Of a stretch of 64,000 nucleotides of DNA, positions 45,869 through 56,768 are shown one piece after another; the first letter of the stretch is position 1; each line of letters starts with the position of its first letter. The position numbers were made by a program, and so were the translations under genes. The stretch is from Omphalotus guepiniiformis (lineage: Eukaryota > Basidiomycota > Agaricomycetes > Agaricales > Omphalotaceae), in contig JAQOOI010000076.1 of NCBI GenBank assembly GCA_028554645.1, forward strand, positions 930,001 to 994,000. The letters are read 5' to 3'. The notes beneath the pieces are model-generated. The model made no database searches. It was not told the origin of the DNA and worked only from the letters and a program-made list of their open reading frames with translations.

Positions 45869-47675
45869 CTAATGTTTAGAATCACTGGAGGTCGGCGGTG
45901 GCGGTGGCGGAGCAGAGTGACGCCTCGGCTTGTAGATAATGGCGATAATGAGTCCAAATATGATAAGCAATAAAAGAAATATGCATTTCCGTCGCCCAGT
46001 GTTCTTTTGGTATCTGTAAATACATTGCCGAGTCTGAATAGAACGAGATAGGACGAACACTTGCCTCGTTGCAGTATCTAATTCCTTGACGGCTTCCTTC
46101 ACTTGCACTGCGGTCTGTTCGATATTGTATTCCACACTGTCGAGAAGCGTGCCTTGATCAATGACAAGGACAGAAAGATCTTTGAAGAGCTCTGCTAGAG
46201 AGGCTATGGACTTGGCAATCTCTGTCAATTCACGATCCCGCATCTGGAGGTCCACGGTATTCGGGTCGGCTTGTGAAAGTGACAAGGATTGTGTATTTGA
46301 CTGTTGTCGGTGGTCACGGCGAAGAAGTCCGAGGGTAAGTAAGAAACACGACAATTTGAGCGTTGAAATGGGGTGTCATATACCACCACATTTTGATGAT
46401 CAACAAGAGGAAGAGCGACACAACAGAGAGCAGAATGTTATCCCAGTATACATCAGACAGATAACACACGAGATAGGAATAGGATTAGCAGAGCCAATCG
46501 TAGATTCCAGAAAAGTTACAACCACAAAAGTCGCCACGACGATCAACACGAGACGTGCAGTGAATTGTGACAAGATAGCGTAGATTTCGTTCAAAGTCAT
46601 CGGAGAAGGAACGGAAGTCAATGAAGACAATCAGAAAGTGATCGATGAGAGTAGAAGTCAGCCGGGAGGATGATCAGTGAAAGGAAACCCTACCGCAGCT
46701 TCGACATCTTCATCAACCGCACTCATGCCTGCCGACCCTCTGAGTGAAATAGTACCTGAGGCGACCAATAGATCTTGGTTCTTGATCGCGTGACCTTGAA
46801 GTTCTAGAAGAAAAACAAGCTCGAAGTTAGACTAAGGATCGGAGGTAGGTCTCATGACGGAACGGATTAATGTAAACGCGGACATGGTGGCAGTCTATGG
46901 AACACCAGAATATCGCGCGACCAACGAATTCGGAGAAAACGCGGGTCCAGGAAGGTCCAGGAAGTGTACATACTTTCCATGTAAACGCGTTGCTTCTTTC
47001 GAAACGTAGCACTAAGGTCCTGTACCTTTGCAGCCAGGCCCCGTTGAAGATTCTTAGCTGCTTGTGCTTCGGAATTTGACTTGTTGATATCGGAATGTGA
47101 CGGAGGGAAAGAGTGAGAGGAAACGGAGCCAATGCGTTGCACCAGAGTTTGACAGCGACGAAAATCCTATCAAAACCAAATAGGGAAGATTAACGAAAAG
47201 ATGAAGAGCGATTGCTGCAAGGAATAGTACCTTGGTGATGTCGGTGGTTGCCGCTTCAATTTCCTGCTCCTCCAGAGACCGGTCCGCGAAACCGGGAAGA
47301 ACGTGTTTCGCGTGAAGTTTTTCGAGAGCCGCAACTGTTGACAAAAAGTTAGAAGACATTACAGGAACATAAGCGCACGAACTCTTTGCTTGAGTATCTA
47401 CCAGAATAAGCTGGACCTGCTCTGATATATCGACCCTTTTCCACCAGTTTACACGCAAATAAGCAAGGAGGGAGTCATAGCTGCACACACCATTTGGGAG
47501 GCAATTCAACGTCCACTACGTGGTGAGAACTGGCCATGAGACCCTGCTGCTCATCATCCAAGACGGCGTCTGTATCATCATAGGTAGAATGTCGATGAGA
47601 AAACCTTGTAGACGGAGCCCTAGAGTCGCGGTAAGATAGAAAGAGGCCAGTGCGAGAGCGAGTGGTAACGTTCAT
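45869..47675 (-). CDS. TLG2: Qa-SNARE Tlg2/syntaxin-16
   Basis: Tlg2 is the t-SNARE for endosome-to-trans-Golgi fusion. The N-terminus MNVTTRSRTGLFLSYRDSRA matches the syntaxin-16 N-peptide style that binds the SM protein Vps45. The Habc bundle includes WVDISEQVQLILVDTQAK, AALEKLHAKHVLPGFADRSL and ITKDFRRCQTLVQRIGSVSS. Then come NLQRGLAAKVQDLSATFRKK and QGHAIKNQDLLVASGTISLR. The SNARE motif has LAELFKDLSVLVIDQGTLLD with the zero-layer glutamine. It continues SVEYNIEQTAVQVKEAVKEL. The C-terminal anchor is CIFLLLLIIFGLIIAIIYKP, followed by an unusual Pro-rich lumenal end (SAPPPPPPTSSDSKH). Most introns are short, but the one between EDVEAA and SNTQSLSL is 393 nt (46301-46693) and the one after RVYMEK is about 160 nt. 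Confidence 0.88.
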
Positions 47676-48556
47676 GAGCAGAGTTTATGTTATGCGCAGT
47701 TTGCCATATCGGGACAGAAATATTCAAAAAGCAAATAAATAAATAACTAGGTTAAATATTAGGTAATAAATCAAATTCGAGGTCCGCGAGGAGTAGTTAC
47801 TCCATGAGGACAACTGCTATAAAATGTACCGGTTCAAAGCATTTACTTTTACTTACAACCAGGCCCCTGTTTCAGTGCTTTGCTCAGTTTTTTTTCTACT
47901 TTCCCAATGTGCAACCTTGAAACGTACCGTCTTTTTCTTCCTTGTTCGTCGTCTCAGCTGATCCTGCGTTACCCAGTGAGGGCACCAAGTATGGCTGTGG
48001 CCACTATGTAAAGGTGTGTTATGTCGTCCATCCATGTCTCGGTGTTCTCACATCTTCGTGTTTCCAAGACCAGGGATGTAGCCAAGATTGATTGCATGCG
48101 AAGCAACTGTACCCTCTCTGTTCGACATCCGAGAAATTGTACCTCGAGTGACTGTGCCATGGTTTGTCTTTGTTCGACTCTAGCGTGGCGGGTGCGGCTG
48201 ACACTGAATGGGGCTCAGTATTATGGGCCCGACCGGTCTGAAACAGTGATATTTACGACCGCGGAATACTGCCAGCATTGTGATTACTGGTTCAAAGGCT
48301 CTCGTGCTCGTCGATGATCCGTGTTTTTTTGCCTCGCCACGGACCGACTTCCTGACGGTTTATTTCTATCGGCACGCGCATCTAATTCTCAAGCTAGTCT
48401 CTCCTTTTATCGTCCGTCCATCAATGCTCTCTGTATCACGGCACCATTGCATCATTGCTATCCTAGCTTTCATATTTATCACCGTCACTGTATAACTTTG
48501 CACGTATATTCCTGTACGCCTAATATCATAATATAACCTATGCCGTATTCTCTACC
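47676..48556. other. Spacer upstream of TLG2
   Basis: About 880 nt between the TLG2 start and the NAR1 stop. Frames on both strands (for example 48021-48317 plus, 47969-48160 minus) are short, Cys/Ser-rich and without a domain. AT-rich sequence near 47720-47770 is the likely TLG2 promoter side. Confidence 0.45.
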
Positions 48557-50588
48557 CTACCACTTCACCGCTAGACCGATGACTTCGCTCGAGACTGCCT
48601 TGTATTGTGTTCTGAACAGTTCTCGTAGTCTTTCGTCCCTGCTCGTCTTGTCCAGGCCCCAGCAGAGGTCGTTCTCTATATCGATCAGTAGCCGATCCGC
48701 CATCTCGGCTTTCTTCCCCGCAACTTCTTTTTCCCCAGACTTCGTCATACCATCTCCGTTTGTCGAATCCGATAACGATGGCCAAGTCGGAGGGGTGGGC
48801 AAATCATGCCAGTATGTTTCATCCACTTGCTTCGTCCACTCCCTGTTGCCCCATTTTGCCGCCGTCATGCCGGTGCCGTCCTCAACTGCCGCTCCTTCAC
48901 TAACCCAGTTTGCCGGCGGTTTCAGTTGCCCACCCCCGTTCACGCATCCTCCAGGACAAGCCATCACCTCGATATAGTCGTACTCTTTCATTTGTTCTTC
49001 GCTTCTCTTCCCCCGTCGTATCGTCCTTCCTTCCCTGCTTCCTGTTAGTCGTCCAGCTGCGCCAACACCGACTCGTATTCCACTTTCTTTGCCAACTTTC
49101 CTTACTACGTTCTGAAGATTTCGAAATCCGTAACACTTGGCGCCTTTGAACACAATTTCCGCGTCTTTGTTGTTGGCATCACTCTGTCGCGTGAGGATGT
49201 ACTCTTCGTAATCAGCATTTCGGACCTGCTTGACCGAGAGTGAGAGGGGTGTTGGTGACGTTAATTCTAGATGTTGAATGATTGTGTGAAGGTAGGAACC
49301 TGAAGATGACCCTGCGTGTTGTATTAATTCTGGCAGAACGCCGTTATTAATGCGTGTCTCGTCTTTGCATGGAATAGGCAACGCCGCATTCATTTCCTCC
49401 GGGACCGGAGCCGAAAGGTTCCAGCATTTATCTTGTATCAACAGCTCCAGTTCTCCCGTTGTTATAACGCAGTCGATGTCCCGAGTAGAATACATTTCAT
49501 TGTAGAAGTCGCTCCGGGATGCTTCCAGCTTTTTGTCATAGCAAGGCATTACCGAGACGTGATAAATTTCATCCGGCCTAAGCGGGAATACAACACTAAG
49601 TTTAGTCCGCTTTGTAGCCAGCACACGACTTACCGCTTTCCCCACTTTTCACCCATCCAGGTCTTGACCAAGGTTCCCATGACTTGTTGTGGGCTTTTTG
49701 TCTTGGCTATGAACGGCAACATCTCCGAATGGGTTTTCTCGGCATAACAGATCCATCCGGGACATGCGCTCGCCAACATAGGAAGATGGTATTGGCTCTC
49801 CGTACAACCATCGCCTCGTACAGAGTCGCTCCTTCGGAGACAATGATTCTCCTTCCGCTCTATGTACTCTTTCACGTGTTCCTTCAAAGCCACATGTCTC
49901 GCAAACGTCGTGTCAAAAACATACGAGAAACCAAGCACGTCTTTGCAAAAGACGCGGAGGCGGCGAAGAATTTGTCGCGGTGTGACCACAGATGATGATG
50001 AAGAAGAGAGAGAAGCAGCGAAGGAAGCAAGCGTCTGAGGCGCTATAGATATGACAGGTATCTTTTGTGAAGACGAGCTGGCGATCTTATTTGACTCGAG
50101 AAAATTCAGGACCTCCGTGTGCGATTGTAGAGTGATTAAAATGGATTCCGCGGAAGTTATGCATCCACTATTCGCGTGTTATTAATCAGGGAAGCTACCC
50201 AGTGGAAAACTAACGCACCTACATGCCAAACAATCATTCAGACTGATCTGAGCTTGTTCCAGCTTCTGGCCTTTCGCTTTCTCCTCAGTGCCAATCGTTC
50301 CTGTATCCGATTCATGCGAGACTTCGTAGTAGGAGCCGTTCAAATCTATCCGAATTTCGCTCTCAAAAGAGATAGTTAGATTTATCGCCCCTTCAAATTT
50401 CATCAACACCTACAGAAGCAACCCCTGGCTCTTTCGTTTGCTTCGGTTTCACTTGTTCCACTGGTTTGATACAAGCCTGTGATGGGGTTATAAAGTCATT
50501 GAGATCCGTTAACGTCTAAGTGACAAGTTCAGTGTTCCAGAAAGTTACTTCAAAATTCTAAACCTACGAGCGCACCAGAGAAAGCCAT
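48557..50588 (-). CDS. NAR1: Cytosolic iron-sulphur assembly factor Nar1
   Basis: Nar1 is the Fe-only-hydrogenase-like protein of the CIA machinery, which transfers [4Fe-4S] clusters to cytosolic and nuclear proteins. Exon 1 is MAFSGAL, joined to TLTDLNDFITPSQACIKPVE, whose Cys is the first N-terminal ligand. The other three are in DCLACSGCITSAESILITLQ, with the codon for S split by an intron. Hydrogenase-like blocks follow: LASACPGWICYAEKTH, KSPQQVMGTLVKTWMGEKW, YHVSVMPCYDKKLEASRSDF, DIDCVITTGELELLIQDK and YIEVMACPGGCVNGGGQLKP. The four cysteines of the second cluster site are therefore present. The C-terminus DETYWHDLPTPPTWPSL to GLAVKW is complete and ends in Trp, like known Nar1 proteins. 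Five introns. Confidence 0.93.
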
Positions 50589-51025
50589 GATTTAGAGGAT
50601 TGTGCAAAATTTCAAGATGACGCTAGGATGACTCAGCTCTGAGTTGATCACGGGGTAGTCGGGTCCGATACTCCGACCTCACAAGCAATATGCTCCCGGG
50701 TTCGAGTCCTACAACGTTCATGCGTTGGGCTATAACTCCTCAGCAGTCAATGCAATCTAGTCGCAAAATATACAGGCTGTATGAATGAAAGTTGATTGAG
50801 AGTGATATTTCAATCTATCAGGAAACCAATACATATTGCGCTCTAATTGGTTGTAGTCGATGATTGGACATCGTCTGACAGTCTTTCAAGGGGATAAGTG
50901 TTTGCTGGTATATAGAATGCCTGCTGAAATACATCATTACATAACGGATACTGTAGGAAAAAGACTCTACTCGAGACATTGAAGTGAACGGTCGCGATCG
51001 CGTCCGTAAACAATGAGCATAACAG
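50589..51025. other. Spacer with a tRNA-like but non-folding stretch
   Basis: Between the NAR1 start and the end of the PPxY membrane protein gene. It contains gggttcgagtcc near 50698-50709, which resembles a tRNA B box, but the flanks do not form tRNA arms. Nothing else is recognisable. Confidence 0.45.
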
Positions 51026-51640
51026 CTATCGGATAGGTCGAAGCGTATTATGCTCAGACAAAAAGGTCAAGCTGGACGATCGATGTTGATGCACGATCGG
51101 AGAAAGTCTAGAAATTGGTATAACCTCTGAGTCTTCTTTGCAACATTGGTCGACCTTCGCATTAGAAGGAAGTGAATCTTCGAATGAGCAATAAGACGGC
51201 GGCCTGGGGAAGTAAGGTGGGGGTGGTTCTGCCAAGGACGGTACAGTGGCAGGCACCATCATGCGTTCAAGGTCAGTCCTACGATGAAGGAGCGCGAGTT
51301 TGTTACGTGCTGACGTTCTTCGGAGGTGCGAGTAAAGTTGGATACTGCATACACCGACGATTGGAAATATGACAGCCGCCACAACGATAAGGCAAACCAA
51401 GGAGGTATTTATTCCATTGATATCGCGCCTCAAGTGACGATGGACTCCGGAGTCCAGTATTGGAGGTTCGAAAACTCGAAGATTCGAGTTTTCGAGCACG
51501 GAGAAACTGGCGGAGGCAAAGAATCGCGAAAACAAATTGCTGCGATATGGCCAGTCAGGCGGGTGAGATGAGATATAAGGAGCGTGTAAACTGGCAATGA
51601 GATTGTTGATGAAGAGAAGTGCCATGATAAGCAACTTCAA
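51026..51640 (-). CDS. Single-pass membrane protein with PPxY motifs, hypothetical
   Basis: A 204-residue single-exon ORF from MKLLIMALLFINNLIASLHA, which looks like a signal peptide. A short lumenal part follows, then one clear span (SLVCLIVVAAVIFPIVGVCS). The cytosolic part is basic (HLRRTSARNKLALLHRRTDL) and holds a PPPPY motif (AEPPPPYFPRP) followed by RPPSY. The arrangement of signal peptide, one span and cytosolic PPxY is typical of membrane adaptors for Nedd4/Rsp5 ligases, which is inferred here. No domain is recognised. Two perfect palindromes lie inside the coding sequence at 51441-51456 and 51468-51495. The ORF could have an additional upstream exon near 51.7-51.9 kb. Confidence 0.5.
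   Translation of the reverse strand: MKLLIMALLFINNLIASLHAPYISSHPPDWPYRSNLFSRFFASASFSVLENSNLRVFEPPILDSGVHRHLRRDINGINTSLVCLIVVAAVIFPIVGVCSIQLYSHLRRTSARNKLALLHRRTDLERMMVPATVPSLAEPPPPYFPRPPSYCSFEDSLPSNAKVDQCCKEDSEVIPISRLSPIVHQHRSSSLTFLSEHNTLRPIR
51441..51456. repeat. 16-bp perfect palindrome
   Basis: tggactccggagtcca is identical to its reverse complement. It encodes part of the lumenal segment (LDSGV) of the PPxY membrane protein on the minus strand and lies 11 nt from a longer palindrome. Confidence 0.85.
51468..51495. repeat. 28-bp hairpin palindrome
   Basis: The arms tcgaaaactcgaa and ttcgagttttcga are perfect reverse complements, separated by the two bases ga. In the minus-strand protein this codes ENSNLRVFE. 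It could form a strong stem in RNA of either strand. Confidence 0.9.
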
Positions 51641-53032
51641 AGCAGCAGCTACATCAGAAGGGACTCGGAAATTAGCAGATAAAGGAGCTGACCTTGAAGC
51701 TACGGACAGCAGCGGTCAACAAAGTAAACCAGAGTGTAACGGATCGAGCAAAGAATGAATGAATGCAACGGTCAGTGTCCTTCCGTAGTGGTGATGGAAA
51801 GAGAAAACATATATCATTATGAAATCGTATCGCGGACGGAATGAACTGACCGTACCCAGAAAAATAGTGTCTTGCGCGCACTACTTATCCGATACCCCGA
51901 CCTCAGGCCTCAGCCCCACATCGCTTTGATAATAATCAAAAGACATATGTTGGACGTTCAGAGGTTCAAAGAGCTGGGCCACGTTCGAGGAAACACATCA
52001 ATCCAGTATTTCGTCGAAACAAGCAGTACCTTCGAGTATGACTTTGAAGATTGAACGGTAAATCGACAGAAAATGTCACTGCTGACGACTGTACTGTGGT
52101 AATTACCGAGGATGGCTGTGTCACGCCTGGGCCTCCAATTTGAATTTGCACGAAACTGAGCTGAAGATGGCAGTGAAGTTCGGGTGAAGTTCATAAATAA
52201 TTGCGTGAACTTGAAGTACTCACTTTCTCTTTGTTCACTCAATGTGTAGATCGAACCAATACTGACTCTTTCAGCAGGACGCAAAGCTCTACGACGAATG
52301 ATACGCGCTTGGGGCTCCCATGTACACAGCCAAAGGGCTGAAGAGTTGTGCTTTCCTGACTGTTCCACACGCCGAACTTGACTCCGATATCATGGATCAT
52401 AGAATGAATATCCGAGCCTGCATCAGTCGCAGATCCGAGGTTTTTTATACGCCAACTGTGCTCCCAGTTCAAGCTCTGTTGCGAAAAGGGGGAGAGTATA
52501 CGACGAATTCGAGGACCTTTCTTGGAGCGTCAACCTCGCGTTCAGAAGGTACTCGGTGACGAACTTGGCCTCAAGCTTCAAGGCTTATACGAGTCGCATG
52601 TAGAGTGCGCCTTCATCCACTAGTACTTTTTGATTGGCTGTCTCAACGGTCGGGGGCTCTAGCAACGACCCATTCTTACATCTCTCCACAAATGGCGATG
52701 TCAAAGCGAAATCACGGAATGCTCTACTTCAAATAGTGTATTTGGTGTTTTTATCAACGTACGAACTGAATAAAATGAACTGCGTTGGGCCGGGAAGTCG
52801 TGTCAGTAATGTAACATTTTAGGCGTGCCGTGATATTGGAAGTAGTTAGCCAATTGTGTTCCCGTTTAGTAGTTGAATAAGGCTAATTGTAAAGATATAT
52901 ACATAGTTCTAGTCCAGGCTCCATCTACATACAACGGGTATCACAATATTGTCAGAATCATTCATGTCACAAAACGTCCATTGGTCGTGATTATGCTAAA
53001 TGCCAAATATACAAAGCAAAGATCCCACTTCT
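51641..53032. other. Spacer with weak coding hints
   Basis: About 1.4 kb. On the minus strand between 52472 and 51998 frames such as IHDIGVKFGVWNSQESTTLQ and RRALRPAERVSIGSIYTL look protein-like. With introns beginning at gtgagtac near 52225 and gtaatt near 52106 one frame ends VILEGTACFDEILD at 51998, but no continuous convincing model or domain was obtained. The part from 52560 to 53032 is AT-rich and non-coding. Confidence 0.4.
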
Positions 53033-54317
53033 TCACGAACACAACCAAAGAAGGAAGAAAGATAAAATGAGGGGAGTGAAGCTTGAAGGCAGAGGCTGCT
53101 TGGCAGCGGCGCTCGTAACCTTTGAGCCCGTGAGGTTTGACGGATTGGAACCTCCCCATAATTGTATGTTCCGGAAATAGGTATGCGTGGTATTTGGTGT
53201 CGCCCAGGTATCATCGGAGCCTGATAAGACGCGTCGATGATCAGGAAATTAAAATGAAAGATGTAAATTTACCTCCAAAGAATGTGCTACAGGACATCAT
53301 CAACTATCAACCTTAACGAAACTACTAGGCAATCACTACTCACGAAAAATACAACCCATCGGTGTCCACCGCGGAGCCGCTCCTGAGCTGGAGATCCTGC
53401 TGAGTTATTACTTGCAAGTCATTGAAGCTGCGCCAAATGAATTAACCATAAATAGCGTTGCAACGTGAAAACATACTAAAGTTGAACATTGCCGTTTGCG
53501 GTATCGACTGGGTTATTCAGCTGGACAAGAAGAGTCATACGATTCCACCTCCAAAGGACCTATGAGGACATATTTTCAGAAGAAGACGGAAGAAACTCAC
53601 TGGCCGCTGACGAAGCTAAATGCTCCTCGAGATATGCTGATTCCAAAGTCATCATTGCAAATGATGCTCTTCTCATCACACAGCCCATTGGGGGTAGGAA
53701 TGTAGGCGTAGACTATGGATCGTTGCACTGTCAGGAATCAGTGGGCGAGAAAGGAGAAACACTGTACTTTCTCCTGCACCATTTGGCCTCCACATCAGTC
53801 TGGTACTGAAGCAATCTAGTCCTGTAGGCTTGTTTCCGCCACTGCAACCTGTGGTATTTGTACCGCCTCGCAATCCGGGCAATTTTCCTCCTTTTACCCA
53901 ATCAAATTCTTCATCGAAAGCCACCTCATAGCTCAGCAACATGCTTTGGAATGTCGAACCGTCACTAGCGTTCCACAAGTTGATGAATTGCGAGCCACCA
54001 GTGTTATGAGAGAAACTGCCTTCAGGATAGGTTACTTGAAGTACAGGACTTGAATCCGTCGTTCCATTAGGGAAGGGATCAGCGACGAAAGCGAGATCAC
54101 TGCCAAGGTCTTGAATGCGGCCTCTGCTCAGCGACCACTCTGATACAATGAAAGATTGCGTATCTGAGCTAGATTGAGTTGCCGTCGGGAAAGCGAAGGA
54201 TGTACTGGTCGTGAGCGAGTATTGAGAAGCCACCTGTGCTGCAGAAGCCTGTATTGCTGCGACTGAGCGAGCTACCGCAGCAAGCTGAACGAAGCAACCT
54301 AAAGTAAAGAGATGCAT
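53033..54317 (-). CDS. Secreted polysaccharide lyase family 14-like, GPI-type
   Basis: PL14-like proteins are jelly-roll lyases; some cleave glucuronate- or alginate-type uronic polymers. MHLFTLGCFVQLAAVARSVA at 54317 is a signal peptide. Conserved blocks are FIVSEWSLSRGRIQDLGSDL, LQVTYPEGSFSHNTGGSQFI, YEVAFDEEFDWVKGGKLPGL, RGGTNTTGCSGG and CFSTRLMWRPNGAGEVYAYI, which are diagnostic in basidiomycete members. These are followed by FGISISRGAFSFVSGQWSRI and NGNVQLYFNDLQVITQQDLQ. Two introns split FSTFFGG and DDTWATPN near the end. The C-terminus SKVTSAAAKQPLPSSFTPLI then LSFFLLWLCS has a small-residue site plus a hydrophobic tail, suggesting GPI anchoring. Substrate is unknown. Confidence 0.8.
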
Positions 54318-54400
54318 AACTCTAGCAGAACTTTAGTGCTGTGTATGAATGAATGGCTATGGGAATTTATGTTGCTGCGGTGGGACCGGCCCTCTATTAG

Positions 54401-54407
54401 TATAAAG
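54401..54407 (+). promoter_or_regulatory. TATA box of the amino acid transporter gene
   Basis: tataaag lies about 95 nt before the start codon at 54502, in the promoter shared divergently with the PL14-like gene. Confidence 0.4.
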
Positions 54408-54501
54408 TGGACGATGGAGAGAGACAGGATAGAACGTCTCACGTGCCTCCTACACGCAGCTTTACTTCCAGTCTTCCACTCATGTCATTCGTTTCCCTGT
54501 A

Positions 54502-56638
54502 ATGTTCAATATCAACAGAATTACTAGGGATAAGATCAATGGCGACACCGCCGAGCAGGACTCTACAAGACCTCTACTTGGTAGCTCACAAGAAAATTTG
54601 CATGAAGATCATGTCGTGTTCTCTGTGGATGATGATGACTTAGAGGAAGAAGACACCGACGTGCCTGCGCCCAAGGCTCATTCTGTTAGGTTTCAAGAGG
54701 ATGTACAAGTCATTGGTCCGCCACTAAGATCTACCATTGCCAGTCGTGAAACAGGTACGTCTAGTCTATGCAATTTCCAAACCTGCTCTTATTCAAAAAT
54801 ATAGAATTCGACCTTGATTCTGACGAATTTGACGATGAGCGTGTTGAGACACCCCGCGATCGCTCCGACGTTACAATGCCTCTATTGGTAGGCTTGTTAG
54901 ACAGTTCCACGGCTCACAGTGGGTTCGATAGCCCACTACCTCTGCACCAAAATGGCCGTAGCGAAGGGACGGAAGATGATATTGACCTAGAAGAATTAGC
55001 TGCAAAACGAACCGCTGGCGGTGGGATGCTCGATTCTATCGCAAACATGGCCAACTCTATTTTAGGTGCAGGTAAGCACATTTCCCAATGGTCATAGTAC
55101 GGTATGCTTGAATTATGTTATGCAGGTATCATTGGTAATAGTTTTCTTAGTTTTCTTTTTTTCGATTACACGACCTCTGAGCCATTTGTGTTTATTTAGG
55201 GCTCCCATACGCCGTCAGTCAAGCTGGCTTCTTTATGGGCATTGTTCTCCTTGTGGTCTTGTGTGGGATCACGGACTGGACAATTCGGTTAATAGTGATC
55301 AACGCGAAGCTGAGCGGCAGTCACTCTTACATCGAAATCATGAATCGCTGCTTTGGATCCAGCGGTCGTGCCGCAGTCTCATTTTTTCAGTTTTCGTTTG
55401 CATTCGGGGGCATGTACCTCATGGCTGCTAACATACAGTCAATATACTGACATGAACCTGCAGGCATGTGTGCATTTGGTATAATCATCGGCGACACCAT
55501 ACCTCATGTTATCCGTTCGGTATTCCCAACCCTATATTCAATACCTGTGCTCTCGCTACTCACTAACCGTCAATTCGTAATCTTCTTATGCACTGCTTGT
55601 GTATCATATCCGCTGTCATTGTATCGTGACATACACAAACTCTCGCGGGCTTCTGGGCTTGCTTTGGTGGGCATGCTCATCATTGTTACCTCAGTACTAG
55701 TAGAAGGGCCTCACGTTCCACCTGAGCTGAAGGGGGATCCATCAAAACGATTCTCGTTTATCGGGTCAGGTGTTTTTCAAGCCATCGGCGTAATAAGTTT
55801 TGCGTTTGGTACGTTGCGGTTTGCGATGGTCCCAAGTTTTGGCTTATTTTCGAGATTAGTCTGCCATCATAACTCACTGCTCATATATGGAAGCCTGAAA
55901 ACACCTACCCTAGACCGCTTCACACAGGTCACCCACATATCGACATTAATATCATTGGTGTCATGCTGTACACTGGCTATCTCAGCGTATGTGGTATTCA
56001 CAGATAAAACGCAAGGCAACATCTTAAATAACTTTCCATCTGTAAGGTATGAGTAATGAAAAGCGAGTCATATCTGACCGTCTCGTTAGAATGATACTTT
56101 AATCAACGTGGCACGATTTTGCTTTGGTCTGAATATGTTCACGACCTTGCCACTGGAGCTCTTCGTATGCAGAGAAGTGAGTGATTTTTTAGAATGAATC
56201 GTTGTTCGCTGATCGAGACCTCTCCTTAGGTGATTGAGCAATATTTCTTCTCGCATGAAAGCTTCAACCCACAACGGCACTTATTCTTTACAACCACAAT
56301 ACTTTTTGCCTCAATGACGCGTCAGTTCTTCCTCAGTGTCGTTACCAGCGCCACCTCACTCATAGTCACCGTAAATTATTTATCTAGTTGCTATGATCAC
56401 TTGTGATCTCGGAGTCATGCTCGAAATAACAGGAGGAGTATCTGCTACAGCGCTAGCCTTCATTTTTCCTGCTGCATGCTATTTGAAGCTTTCCAACCAA
56501 TCTGATGCGTGGTATAGCCGCACTAGATTACCCGCCTTCTGTTGCGTCGCTTTTGGGTTGATCGTGATGACACTTTCATTATTTATTGCACTTGGGAAAT
56601 CTTGGACTCGAGAGGGAGAAGCGAAAATGTGCATGTAA
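54502..56638 (+). CDS. AVT/SLC38-type vacuolar amino acid transporter
   Basis: An amino-acid/auxin permease-family (AAAP) transporter, probably exporting or importing amino acids at the vacuole like yeast Avt5/Avt6. The first 170 residues (from MFNINRITRDKINGDTAEQD) are acidic and disordered, typical of AVT N-termini. The first span has the family motif SIANMANSILGAGIIGLPYA. It is followed by SQAGFFMGIVLLVVLCGITD, SYIEIMNRCFGSSGRAAVSF, FFQFSFAFGGMCAFGIIIGD and SYPLSLYRDIHKLSRASGLA. Later parts are QAIGVISFAFVCHHNSLLIY, LISLVSCCTLAISAYVVFTD and LNMFTTLPLELFVCREVIEQ. The last spans are ITGGVSATALAFIFPAACYL and AFGLIVMTLSLFIALG. About ten or eleven spans in all. Several short introns with clear ends. 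Confidence 0.87.
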
Positions 56639-56768
56639 AATGAGTTTATACTATGGTATTGGACGAAAGTAGATGCTTAGCTGCTAGTCTACTATTCACT
56701 AGGAAAACTATATATAATACCGACATCCCGGTTATCCTATCGTAGCATTCGCGTAGATTTATCGTGGA

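Noticed and set aside
50640..50720. tRNA-like stretch with a B-box sequence (gggttcgagtcc)
   Set aside because: The T arm does not pair, the anticodon arm is missing and no acceptor stem closes it. Treated as chance.
51998..52560. Minus-strand multi-exon gene
   Set aside because: Pieces look protein-like and some splice ends are good, but no consistent frame and no domain were found; recorded only as a hint in the spacer entry.
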